Below are positions 1-9,117 of a stretch of DNA of 32,750 bases, one piece after another (position 1 is the stretch's first letter; every line of letters starts with the position of its first letter). The stretch is taken from positions 1 to 32,750 of the forward strand of contig JAJDCK010000015.1 of NCBI GenBank assembly GCA_029260855.1, read 5' to 3'. Below the pieces are notes generated by a model. The model ran no database searches, was not told the DNA's origin, and saw nothing but the letters and a program-made list of their open reading frames with translations. Both the position numbers and the translations under genes were made by a program. Source of the stretch: Candidatus Saccharimonadota bacterium. Lineage in GTDB: Bacteria; Patescibacteriota; Saccharimonadia; Saccharimonadales; OFTM59.

Positions 1-1646
1 AGGTTACCAGACGAGGTACCTCTGATTGAGGGTTGACTAGGGCTATTGATGTTTCCTGAATACAAGTCAAGATAACTCCCCACACTCAATTGTTGCCTTG
101 GCGCGGTCGCCCCAATCCCGACACTACCTGCAGAATCTACTACGGTTATAGCTGTGCCCAGATTATTTTGGAATTGCAGCAAATCACCTGTCTGGGAAGT
201 AGCTCCCCTGATTATTACTCCTGCTAGACCAGCAGCATTTGGTTCGATGAATACACTTGCGGTGCTTCCTCCTTTGATGCTCAATCCATAGAAGCTATTG
301 GGTGTCGCAGCCCCAACAGCTGTCACGCCACTAGGAGTAAGTCTTACATGGGGAGCTCCCAGCTCAAGCCAGAGCGCATTGGTAGAATTATGGGCAACTT
401 GGGTTCCTGAAAAATACAAACCACTTGTTGTTGCTTGGATTGCACCATTGACGTCAAGTTTTTTGCCAGGAATTGTTGTCCCAATCCCGATGTTGCCAGA
501 GGCATTGATATATAGGGAGCCTGTTGGTGCTCCTTTCACGATTTCAAAAGGAACAGTTGAGCCCCCTGTTACATCAGATATAAAGAAATTATCATTAGAT
601 CTGTGACCAAGTTTCCAAGACTGATCACCGGTGCTAAAATTAACGACTGATTCCACTCCGCTTGAAGCTGAGCTAGCAAGGGTAAGGACAGGTGAACCTG
701 TTGAACTTATACGTGCTGTATCAATAACATGGAGTTTCGCGCTCGGACTCGTTGTCCCAACCCCCACATTGCCGTCATCTCGGACATACAACAAAGAAAC
801 GTCGGAACTATTTGCGACATTAAGGGAGGAGGTTGCTGATGTCGCCCCAGCGCCCTTCACGACCAGTCGGGCATTACCCGTGCCGTTAATAGCGCCAGCC
901 CGCGTCGTACCTATACCCAGAGTATTATTCGTGTCATCAAAATAAAAGTTAGCATTGTCCTGAGTCAGTAGGCCGCTACTATCAGCAAATGATATGGATC
1001 CTTGGCTAAAGAGCGTGGTGCCAGATTGCAAGAGTACGTTATTAGTGCCCCCAATGTTGGGTAAGATGATGTTGGGGCTATTGGTGACGCTGCTAAAGCT
1101 AAGGTTGCCTGACTGTGTGCCATTAAAGCTAGTTACACCCCCCGCACTGAGCGCATACGGCACTGCGGTCAGTTTGATCCTAGGAGACATCTCCGCATCC
1201 GTAGGAGCACAAGACCCAAATGCGCACGAACCGGTTCCGCGGACTGTCATACCCAGCCAAAGATCCTGATCCCAGTTCAGCGCCGGGAAGCTGGTTAGTG
1301 CGCCAAGCTGTACGCTCATATACCCATTACGCACCGTCACACCCTGGCCTGCATTGTTCAGATACGTTTCTGTCCAGAGCGTACTTCCGCCCGAAGAAAC
1401 ACTGTAGAGATTAAACTGTATGTTGTACGTACCATCAGCTACTAAGCTACCGCTGGCGTTCAATAGACGTGCCTGAAAATTAAGGTTACTGCTTGTCGCA
1501 GCTTCTACGCGCGTAGATGCACCCCTGCGCGCGTATATGAATATAAAACTACTCAACGTAACCAAAACCACAACCAACAGAAATATGCGACACAGCCGTT
1601 GTGCCATATGGTATATCGGGTTTTGTTTTTGTATTTTTTGATTCAT
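1..1646 (-). CDS. Large secreted/surface protein with tail-fibre-like repeats, C-terminus cut by window edge
   Basis: Manual minus-strand translation from ATG (complement 1644-1646) is open to the window edge: MNQKIQKQNPIYHMAQRLCRIFLLVVVLVTLSSFIFIYARRGA...NLNFQARLLNASGSLVADGTYNIQFNLYSVSSGGSTLWTETYLNNAGQGVTVRNGYMSVQLGAL... followed by GNVGVGTTSPSAKLHV / GNIGIGTTIPGKKLDV repeats. Absent from the ORF track because it runs off the edge. Confidence 0.85.
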   Translation of the reverse strand, partial: MNQKIQKQNPIYHMAQRLCRIFLLVVVLVTLSSFIFIYARRGASTRVEAATSSNLNFQARLLNASGSLVADGTYNIQFNLYSVSSGGSTLWTETYLNNAGQGVTVRNGYMSVQLGALTSFPALNWDQDLWLGMTVRGTGSCAFGSCAPTDAEMSPRIKLTAVPYALSAGGVTSFNGTQSGNLSFSSVTNSPNIILPNIGGTNNVLLQSGTTLFSQGSISFADSSGLLTQDNANFYFDDTNNTLGIGTTRAGAINGTGNARLVVKGAGATSATSSLNVANSSDVSLLYVRDDGNVGVGTTSPSAKLHVIDTARISSTGSPVLTLASSASSGVESVVNFSTGDQSWKLGHRSNDNFFISDVTGGSTVPFEIVKGAPTGSLYINASGNIGIGTTIPGKKLDVNGAIQATTSGLYFSGTQVAHNSTNALWLELGAPHVRLTPSGVTAVGAATPNSFYGLSIKGGSTASVFIEPNAAGLAGVIIRGATSQTGDLLQFQNNLGTAITVVDSAGSVGIGATAPRQQLSVGSYLDLYSGNINSPSQPSIRGTSSGN

Positions 1647-2079
1647 GACAGTTTTCAGGACTTGTGCTTAGTGAAAAGCAAGCAATCGCACACGGCCGAT
1701 CTACCGTGAACAATGCTCCCCTTGCTCAGCTTCTGCGGTTTATGTCTTGTGCTTTTGTTTTGTTTTGACTAAACCTGTTATACAGTTTGCACCTTAAGGT
1801 GTTGTACCTCAATAGATTATTGAACTATTTTTTAACTGCTTTTTCTTTGTTTAAAATCGCAAAAAGGCAACAAAAAAATCATGCAAGCGTAGTATATATG
1901 ATAACAGATTTAAGGCTAACACCTCTTAGGTCTGGTTTTGTGTTATGTCAGGGGCATAAAATGTACAAGTAATCGTAGTATATTTAGCTACAAAACAAGC
2001 TGAACTATATTTTTATAGAATACTTATCCACAAGCCCTTCATCCCCAAAATCAATTAACGGTAAAAACCTCTTGCATAA

Positions 2080-2767
2080 TGTCAAGGACGGACCCTGACA
2101 TTTCAATCAAGACCATATTGTTCTTCTGTGGTTTGCATATCTGACAAGTCGTTAACAAAACGATGGTATTCTGCCTTGCTAGAAAATTGATTTTCTAAAA
2201 ATTGTGGAGCCAACCATTTAGGGTATAGTGGTGCAAAGTAATACTGAAGGCTTGAGTAGCGATATGTATAAACATCAAGCCCGAGATCCATAGGGTTACA
2301 GTGAATATAGCGTGACAAATGGGTGCTATATGTATCCGAATCTACCAGTATCGCCTTGAATCGTCCCTGGAATACTGGTCCAACACGATCATACTTGCGG
2401 TTAAAATACATTCCATAACTGGTGCAAAGTGTTCTCATGAATTCGGTAATCGCAGTTTGGTCCGTTTGCCAGAGCATCAGATGAAAATGGTTTGGCATTA
2501 AACAAAACGCCACTAAGCGAACCCTCCCGGAGTAATTACCGATTCGTATCCGTTGCTTATTGTGTTGTGATTGCGCTGCCTCTCGTTCGGCTAACAACAT
2601 TAACTCCAGCCTTCTCATGAAGGCTGTATAGTCCTGTTCATCCAGGAAAATAGGAGCTTTGCCAACCCCACGATTATAAACATGGTACAAGCCCTCTTCC
2701 TGAAACTGTTTAACAGAATTACGGCTAGGCATAAGCTCATTATACATGTCAGGGTCCGTCCTTGACA
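2080..2767 (-). mobile_element. Y1/REP-associated transposase unit bounded by perfect 22-bp inverted repeats
   Basis: tgtcaaggacggaccctgacat at 2080-2101 and its exact reverse complement atgtcagggtccgtccttgaca at 2746-2767 flank the transposase gene. Each arm is itself a near-palindrome (gtcaggg-tccgt-ccttgac). Confidence 0.75.
2103..2732 (-). CDS. REP-associated tyrosine transposase (Y1_Tnp / IS200-like)
   Basis: GLYHVYNRGVGKAPIFLDEQDY, CLMPNHFHLMLWQ (HxH), GPVFQGRFKAILVD, YIHCNPMDLGL. Start set to MPSRNSVKQF (complement 2732); the track start at 2771 would put the inverted repeat inside the protein. Confidence 0.85.
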   Translation of the reverse strand: MPSRNSVKQFQEEGLYHVYNRGVGKAPIFLDEQDYTAFMRRLELMLLAEREAAQSQHNKQRIRIGNYSGRVRLVAFCLMPNHFHLMLWQTDQTAITEFMRTLCTSYGMYFNRKYDRVGPVFQGRFKAILVDSDTYSTHLSRYIHCNPMDLGLDVYTYRYSSLQYYFAPLYPKWLAPQFLENQFSSKAEYHRFVNDLSDMQTTEEQYGLD

Positions 2768-2781
2768 ACATAGTGGGGTAC

Positions 2782-5700
2782 TTATTGGGTGGGCTCTAGA
2801 GCGATCCAGTCTATTGTGGTGTCTGATGGCTGGGCTGTCTGGAGCTGGATCTTGAAACTGGTTTCAGTCTTTTCTACCACTTTTATGAGCACGAAGCCGT
2901 CTGCACTGGCTGTGAGCTTAGGTATGCGCTGGTAAGCATTCTCAAAGCTGTACATGGCCTCTGTCTGCCCTGCAGGAACAACCAAGGTGCCGCTAGTGTC
3001 TTTACCGACCGTCAAGTGCCCACTTATAGTTATTTTGGCCGTCGTAATACCTTCTACAACTTCTAGAACGCCATTTACGGTGGCACTACCAGTAACATTC
3101 AGACTACTCGTGGTTATGGCACCTGTCACATTTAGGTTCGCTAAGTTAGATTGACCGAGGACATCAAGAGACTGAAAACTGCCCTGCAATATGCCGTTCT
3201 CATCAGCAGGCTCATACCAGCCTGGGTTAACCAACATCATGATTTTGTCCTCGCCAGAACCCGGAACCCAACTTTCCAGTGCTCGACCTATAACCATGCC
3301 TGCGCGGTCAGCTTTCATTGCGCGACCGCTTACATAAGATGTCGTAAGCATATCGCCTGGGTATATTGCTGGGGAGTCTGCGGCTATTTTGACGGGTACA
3401 TGCCCTAGCATTCCCACATTTGCAAAATTAGGGTCATTATGACGATCATCGTCTGGATTATTATTACCGGTACCGCGCTCAGTTATGACACCCACAGTCC
3501 TGGAGTCATAGGGCCTACTGCCACGAACCACCTGGCCTGTGTTGTGTGCCGGGCTTGTCCCGTCGGCCACCACCATAACATCGCCGGCCACGCCCTGCCC
3601 AACTTTATAGAAGTATTCCGAATAGTCTGCTGTATCATTATCGGATTCCCAGCGGAAGGTATCTCCTCCAGAACGTAGCCATATCCGGCCGTCCGTACTG
3701 GACAGCCCAACCCTACCAAAGATAAGCTCACCTTCTTGCGTGGCTGTGGGAGCGGATGTTTCTGTGTTAACCACAAGGCGACCGTCCGCCCTAACCAAAA
3801 ACTTTGAGGAAAAAGATCCACCCACATCACTCAACAGTGCAAGTAAGTAGTTGGTGGGCGTGGTTGTTGTATCCCATACCGCCAGCTTTGCATTCGCTAC
3901 GGTAAACCCATTTATGTTATTTGCACCTATAGACACATTGCCGTTTGCCGCTAATCTCATCCTGGTCCTCAAAGTCCCTCCGGCATCTGCGGTCTGCAGG
4001 AACATAGCGGTTGAGTAATCATTGTTCGTGGAATTTTCCTTATAGCTGTTCAGCTGTGCCGTTGTGCCATATGTGCCAGAAGAGTTTATTTTGGCACGTA
4101 AGTTGATGGCAGCACCAACGCCAGTTGCCATAGTTGTAGGATCAGATATGACTAAGCGGCCCGACGATACCGCCCCTGTCGCCTCACCCACAAAAACCCT
4201 GTTATTGGTTGTGTCTACAGAGAACATTGATACGCTGCTTGCGCTCTGAACATCCAAGGCAGCAGTAGACGTAGACTTAAACAACCCGTTACCCGCAACC
4301 TCAAATTTGGCAGTTGTAGGCACTACGCCAAGTCCTAGGTTACCGGCACTATCCAGCACCGCCCTGTCGGTGTTGTTGGTCATAAATATCAGGCTGTGGT
4401 TACTGGCGGTACCTATCCACCCGCCCGTTAGACTCGAGGCTGTTCCATTAAATATATTGGTAGTGACCGTGCCGTCAAAAGTGTTGAGAGCAACGGTGCT
4501 TGCCGTAGTCTCTATTGAAAGTTTCGCAGCAGGAGTAGCTGTACCTATTCCTACGTTGCCGCCCGAAAACACAGCGGCGTAGTTATTGCTGGAACCTGTT
4601 TGAGCATTAACATATAGCCCGTAAGCATTCTCGCTGCCCGCTAAACCTTGGTTATCAATGCGTATACCGTAATTATTTTGCGTACCAGCTCCAGGTGATC
4701 CATTCAATGGGCGAACAAATATGCCGATTGTTTCCTGGGTCCCGCCTGCTCCTGCCGCATTGACCGTTCCCTGCAAATCAAGACCAATTAGCTGTGTTGC
4801 AGTAGCGCCTACGTTATCGCTAATATTCGTATAGTTCAGGTACTGCAATGCTGCGCCCGTGTTATCTGGCACATCTATTGTCGCCATGAATCGCCCCGTA
4901 CCAGCCACATCCAAAGTCGTCAAAGGCGTACTTGTGCCAATTCCAACACGTGCGTTTAAGAAGTTAATTTCGTCAATCGCTTGATCATCAAACTCTATTC
5001 TACCCGCAGTAGTTAACCCAGAACAGTCGTTGGTCAGCCCAAAACACTGATCGTCAGCCGTCAACCCAGCAAAGGCTGCGCCAGACGTAAAAGAACCGAC
5101 GGCAGTAATTGACCCGCCGCTGTTATTATCTGCGCTGCACGCCCAGACATCTGTGGTCTCGTTCCATTTTAAAATGTCATTATTCGCACAACCCTGTAAG
5201 AGTGTGATGCCACTAGACAAAACCTCGAGACCAGAACCAGACGAAGTGGTTGCTGATAACGCATCTGTTGATGCAGCAGCTTGAACCGTCAAAGCGTTAG
5301 TGCTAATAGTCAGGCCGTTGCCGGTCAGGTCGTTGAAGGACTGGCTGGCCACCACCAGGTTGGTTAGCGTAGCGGTAGTAAAGGTCGGTGTACTGGTAGT
5401 GGTCAGGTGCTGGCCGGTATTAAAGGCCAGCTGAGTGTCGCCAATGGAGTCATTAGCGATGGAGACGGCGCCAGCCGTGACCGTGAAGAAGCTGCTACTG
5501 AAGCTAGCAATACCCTTGGCGCCGGTGGAAGCGTCATCTATGGTGATGGTGTCGGCGGCAGTAACTGAGGCGTTGCTAATAGTGATGGCTGGGCCAGCTT
5601 CGCCGTTTATGGACGTAATGCCCGGGCTACTGCCCAGACCGCCCTCACAGTCGTCCCAAAACAGTGTGCCGGTGCCGTTCTGAGCCTTTAGACACTGGTT

Positions 5701-7671
5701 AGTGACGCCAACGGCAGTTGGCAGGGTCAAGGTGTAAGAGCTACTGACGTTAGGCGTGGTAATGGTGACCGTTTCACTGCCCACGCCGTCGTTGTCGTGG
5801 AGGACGAGGGAGCCGGTGTTGGCAGTACTACCTAAGGTGGCTGTGCCACCTTGAACAATAACGTTAGAAGCGAAGGTCTTGTCGCCACCAAAGCTCTGGG
5901 CCCCGTTAGTGACGACGCCAGCTGTGGTGGCGGAAGCGGCGCCAATGGTCAGACCGATGGTGTCCGGGTTAACAGCCGTTAGGCTCCAGGTGACTGACGG
6001 TACGGTGGCGGAAGCGGCGTTGTTAATAAAGTTAGCGTTAGTGGCCGGGCTGCCGTTAACGTAGACATCGTCACCAGTACCGGAAGCGCCGGCATCAGCC
6101 GCACAAGCCCACTGGCTGCCAGTGGTGTTGTACTTCAGTACCTGGCCGTCAGCACAATCAATCAGGGAGAGGCCGTTACCGTCAACTTCCAAGCCTTTGT
6201 TAGCCTGTACGCTAACCGCTACATTATCCGGATTAACCGTAATACCGTCTCCTGCCCCTATATTAAGAGTCGTACTACCCCCTAAAGAAACACTACCGCC
6301 ATCCACCAGCCCTCCACCGGCAGCGACACTTAGAGAGCTGTTGGTGAGGTCAATGTTGGCAATTGAGCCGTCAACGACTTTTGACGAGTTAACACTGTCA
6401 GCTTCCAGTTCGCTGAGACCGATAGTCTGACCGAGAAGCGAGACATTTGTGCTTAGGCGTAGATCACTAAGTGTACCGCTAGAGACGCTGCTTGCATTTA
6501 ATGCTGTTAAATTCACACCACTTCCACTGAAACTGCTGGCTGTGACGCTGCCGCCGACAGTTATAACTGTTCCCGATTCTGTAATTATAGAGCTAACTAT
6601 GTTTTGCGATGCATCGAACTTCGCTATTGATCCGATGGCCCCCGACCCGGTGATAGAGCTCCCCGCAGCGCCGTCATCATCAGCGCACACCACCTGCCCA
6701 GAGCCATTAGTGGTCAATGTCCCTCCGTTAGCCATCCCCGTACAATTTAGTGACGACAAAATCAAACCATTGAAAGTAGGGCTTGAGCCAGTATTGATAT
6801 CCTGCGGTGTTGCAAGAGTAAACGTATTGCCAGAAGCATTGACGGTAATCTGATTAGGCGTGCCTTGTACGCTAAGCGTAACAACACCACTCGCACCATT
6901 GAGTGTTGTGACGCGAGGGCTGCCCGCTGCCGTATCAGTAATAGTTAAATTACCGTCGCCATCGTCAATTATATTTAAATTAGAGCTTCCGGCTGTTAGG
7001 CTTGCTACGGTTTCATCCCCACTTACTGGTATCAACTGTCTTAACTGATTAAGCTGTACTAGGGTTGCAAATTGGGCTAGATCGCTTTGCGAAGCAAAGT
7101 TACAGTTATTGCTATCTAGGCAGAATGCGCCGGAAGCATTGGGTAGCTTATAGTTCTGACTGGCCACCAGTTCACTAGATTCAATCGTAGCCATGAATGC
7201 ATTTTTTGATAGCTTCAAAATCCCCCGAGATATAATGTCGCCGTTGATCAACAGAGAGTGTTTTTGTGCACCGACAAGCTCAGGAGCTTGCGATACGCTG
7301 TCAATTTGACTTAACTCAACCTCTTGAACAGGGACAGAATTATTAACAGCTGGGCTGGGAGCATCTTTTTTCTGCCGATTAAGTACCGTTATGGAAACAC
7401 CGGACAGAAGAACTACAATAAGTGCAATAACCGCTGAAACGAGTATGGCCTTATGCCGGGAGAACTTAAAAGCATGTGGAGGACTTAGAGCCTCGCTGGA
7501 TTTCTGGCTGTTAGTGTCAAACCCCGGCTCATGGACCTCTAGGTTTTCTGCAACATAATTTGATGGAGCTGAGGCATAACTAGCTACAGGTACAGCATTG
7601 GCAGTACTTTCTAGGCTATCAGATTGATAAGTCTGTAGCGAGTCAGTCGATTGATACCGACTATCTTCCAT
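2782..7671 (-). CDS. Giant membrane-anchored surface protein with tail-fibre-like repeats
   Basis: 1629 aa; N-terminal TM segment HKAILVSAVIALIVVLLSGVSITVL; repeats such as VGIGTSTPLTTLDVAGTGRF and NVGIGTATPAAKLSIE; C-terminal DYSEYFYKVGQGVAGDVMVV... domain. Confidence 0.85.
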   Translation of the reverse strand: MEDSRYQSTDSLQTYQSDSLESTANAVPVASYASAPSNYVAENLEVHEPGFDTNSQKSSEALSPPHAFKFSRHKAILVSAVIALIVVLLSGVSITVLNRQKKDAPSPAVNNSVPVQEVELSQIDSVSQAPELVGAQKHSLLINGDIISRGILKLSKNAFMATIESSELVASQNYKLPNASGAFCLDSNNCNFASQSDLAQFATLVQLNQLRQLIPVSGDETVASLTAGSSNLNIIDDGDGNLTITDTAAGSPRVTTLNGASGVVTLSVQGTPNQITVNASGNTFTLATPQDINTGSSPTFNGLILSSLNCTGMANGGTLTTNGSGQVVCADDDGAAGSSITGSGAIGSIAKFDASQNIVSSIITESGTVITVGGSVTASSFSGSGVNLTALNASSVSSGTLSDLRLSTNVSLLGQTIGLSELEADSVNSSKVVDGSIANIDLTNSSLSVAAGGGLVDGGSVSLGGSTTLNIGAGDGITVNPDNVAVSVQANKGLEVDGNGLSLIDCADGQVLKYNTTGSQWACAADAGASGTGDDVYVNGSPATNANFINNAASATVPSVTWSLTAVNPDTIGLTIGAASATTAGVVTNGAQSFGGDKTFASNVIVQGGTATLGSTANTGSLVLHDNDGVGSETVTITTPNVSSSYTLTLPTAVGVTNQCLKAQNGTGTLFWDDCEGGLGSSPGITSINGEAGPAITISNASVTAADTITIDDASTGAKGIASFSSSFFTVTAGAVSIANDSIGDTQLAFNTGQHLTTTSTPTFTTATLTNLVVASQSFNDLTGNGLTISTNALTVQAAASTDALSATTSSGSGLEVLSSGITLLQGCANNDILKWNETTDVWACSADNNSGGSITAVGSFTSGAAFAGLTADDQCFGLTNDCSGLTTAGRIEFDDQAIDEINFLNARVGIGTSTPLTTLDVAGTGRFMATIDVPDNTGAALQYLNYTNISDNVGATATQLIGLDLQGTVNAAGAGGTQETIGIFVRPLNGSPGAGTQNNYGIRIDNQGLAGSENAYGLYVNAQTGSSNNYAAVFSGGNVGIGTATPAAKLSIETTASTVALNTFDGTVTTNIFNGTASSLTGGWIGTASNHSLIFMTNNTDRAVLDSAGNLGLGVVPTTAKFEVAGNGLFKSTSTAALDVQSASSVSMFSVDTTNNRVFVGEATGAVSSGRLVISDPTTMATGVGAAINLRAKINSSGTYGTTAQLNSYKENSTNNDYSTAMFLQTADAGGTLRTRMRLAANGNVSIGANNINGFTVANAKLAVWDTTTTPTNYLLALLSDVGGSFSSKFLVRADGRLVVNTETSAPTATQEGELIFGRVGLSSTDGRIWLRSGGDTFRWESDNDTADYSEYFYKVGQGVAGDVMVVADGTSPAHNTGQVVRGSRPYDSRTVGVITERGTGNNNPDDDRHNDPNFANVGMLGHVPVKIAADSPAIYPGDMLTTSYVSGRAMKADRAGMVIGRALESWVPGSGEDKIMMLVNPGWYEPADENGILQGSFQSLDVLGQSNLANLNVTGAITTSSLNVTGSATVNGVLEVVEGITTAKITISGHLTVGKDTSGTLVVPAGQTEAMYSFENAYQRIPKLTASADGFVLIKVVEKTETSFKIQLQTAQPSDTTIDWIALEPTQ

Positions 7672-7813
7672 AAGTTTTTATATTGGTTTGTTTTTTATTT
7701 GGGTGCACTTTTGAATAAAGTGTTTATGCAACTTTGGCTGCATAGTCCAACTGTTGTTTGGCTAGACTATCCCACAACAACTATAAACAGAAGCTATAAG
7801 GTGCGCAAGTATT

Positions 7814-8647
7814 TTATACCCAGAGCACTGCATATATCGCCGCCACACCCAAGGCAAGTACTGCCATTGCGATAAATAAAACCCTGATCAGTTCGCGCCT
7901 TATTATGTTTTTAGCTAAGGGGTTGCGCCCCAGTGAGCTGATTGCGCTGGAAATAGCACCGTATAAAATCGTACCCTCGGCAACAAGCACGATGAAGAAA
8001 ATAATTAGCGCAATTATCATTTGTATTTCTCCAACATCTTTACCTATCAGTGCGCGTCCAATATCGGTCAGCATAGACTTTTCCTTCAATGAATCCAGGT
8101 TAGCGTAAGCCTTTCGGTCTAGATTGACGCGTAGCCTTTGAATGAGAACATTTTTAGTACCTGCTCCATCTTGAATTATGTAGGTTTCCGATTTATCAGA
8201 TGCAAAATCTTCAAGAGCAATAGCTACTATAGGTTGCGAAGAAGAAGCTTTTGCCAGTATGCCTTTTATGGGCGATAAGGTTAACAGGTCACCGTACCTG
8301 ATCTCGCCATTAAGGTTAACCACAAATGCACCCACCTCTCCGTCGCTTTCTACATAAGATGCTTGCTCACCAGATGATATCGTAACCAAGCTTTCATCAA
8401 TTGTTGTAGCTACACCTATAACGCGTTCTATTTGATCCACAGAGGCCGCTTCTACTTTAGGGTCCTCTGGAGTACTGCTCTGGCTAAGTGCTACCACCAT
8501 GCCAGGCTTAAGTCGCGTATCGTCTGTACCATAGCCCCGTGTTATTGCAGCTAGTGTAGGTACGCTGCAAAAAATAAATATTATCCCCGCGAGCAAGCCG
8601 GTAACTATGGAGAATTTATCGTCTAGATATTTATATAATTTGAGCAT
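7814..8647 (-). CDS. Membrane protein with extracytoplasmic beta-rich domain and two C-terminal TM helices
   Basis: N-terminal hydrophobic segment IVTGLLAGIIFIFCSVPTLA; C-terminal hydrophobic stretches IQMIIALIIFFIVLVAEGTILYG and VLFIAMAVLALGVAAIYAVLWV. Confidence 0.75.
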   Translation of the reverse strand: MLKLYKYLDDKFSIVTGLLAGIIFIFCSVPTLAAITRGYGTDDTRLKPGMVVALSQSSTPEDPKVEAASVDQIERVIGVATTIDESLVTISSGEQASYVESDGEVGAFVVNLNGEIRYGDLLTLSPIKGILAKASSSQPIVAIALEDFASDKSETYIIQDGAGTKNVLIQRLRVNLDRKAYANLDSLKEKSMLTDIGRALIGKDVGEIQMIIALIIFFIVLVAEGTILYGAISSAISSLGRNPLAKNIIRRELIRVLFIAMAVLALGVAAIYAVLWV

Positions 8648-8739
8648 GACTTGACTTCTAGTCTAGTATGCATTGCTAACAACATATTCACAATAGACAT
8701 GAGTATCGTGTGATAGATGCAGGTTGACAGTTATTGATA

Positions 8740-9048
8740 CTAGGCTATTTTGCTTATCTTCAATACTGCATGTCGCTGGCGATGACCGCGGACAGTATGA
8801 ACACGCTTTTTTGCTTTATAACGTATTGAGGTGACTTTATCGGCCTTTACATCAGCTTCAATAATGTCAGCAGTTACCTTGATACCGCCAACCTCAGGGT
8901 TGCCAACAGTAGTTTTCTCACCATCAATTAGTAAAAGTGGCGCAAAATTAATGTTTTTATCCACACCATCTAATAGTTCAACATTAACTGTTTCGCCTTC
9001 AGCGACCAAATACTGCTTACCACCGGTTGCAATGACTGCTTTTTTCAT
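8740..9048 (-). CDS. rplU: 50S ribosomal protein L21
   Basis: MKKAVIATGGKQYLVAEGETVNVELL...IRYKAKKRVHTVRGHRQRHAVLKI is typical L21. Confidence 0.93.
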   Translation of the reverse strand: MKKAVIATGGKQYLVAEGETVNVELLDGVDKNINFAPLLLIDGEKTTVGNPEVGGIKVTADIIEADVKADKVTSIRYKAKKRVHTVRGHRQRHAVLKISKIA

Positions 9049-9117
9049 AAGATTCTTGCCTTTTTTGAAAGAGTTACCGAGAGAGTCTAACAGAGAAAGC
9101 TATGCATGTCAAAAGTG

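Noticed and set aside
298-1269. Plus-strand ORFs 298-606, 631-945 and 994-1269
   Set aside because: Antisense to the minus-strand surface-protein frame, which shows clear repeat motifs; they are compositional shadows.
2954-7048. Many plus-strand ORFs and the 115-aa minus ORF inside 2782-7671
   Set aside because: They overlap the continuous 1629-codon frame in other frames; low-complexity content and no family resemblance.
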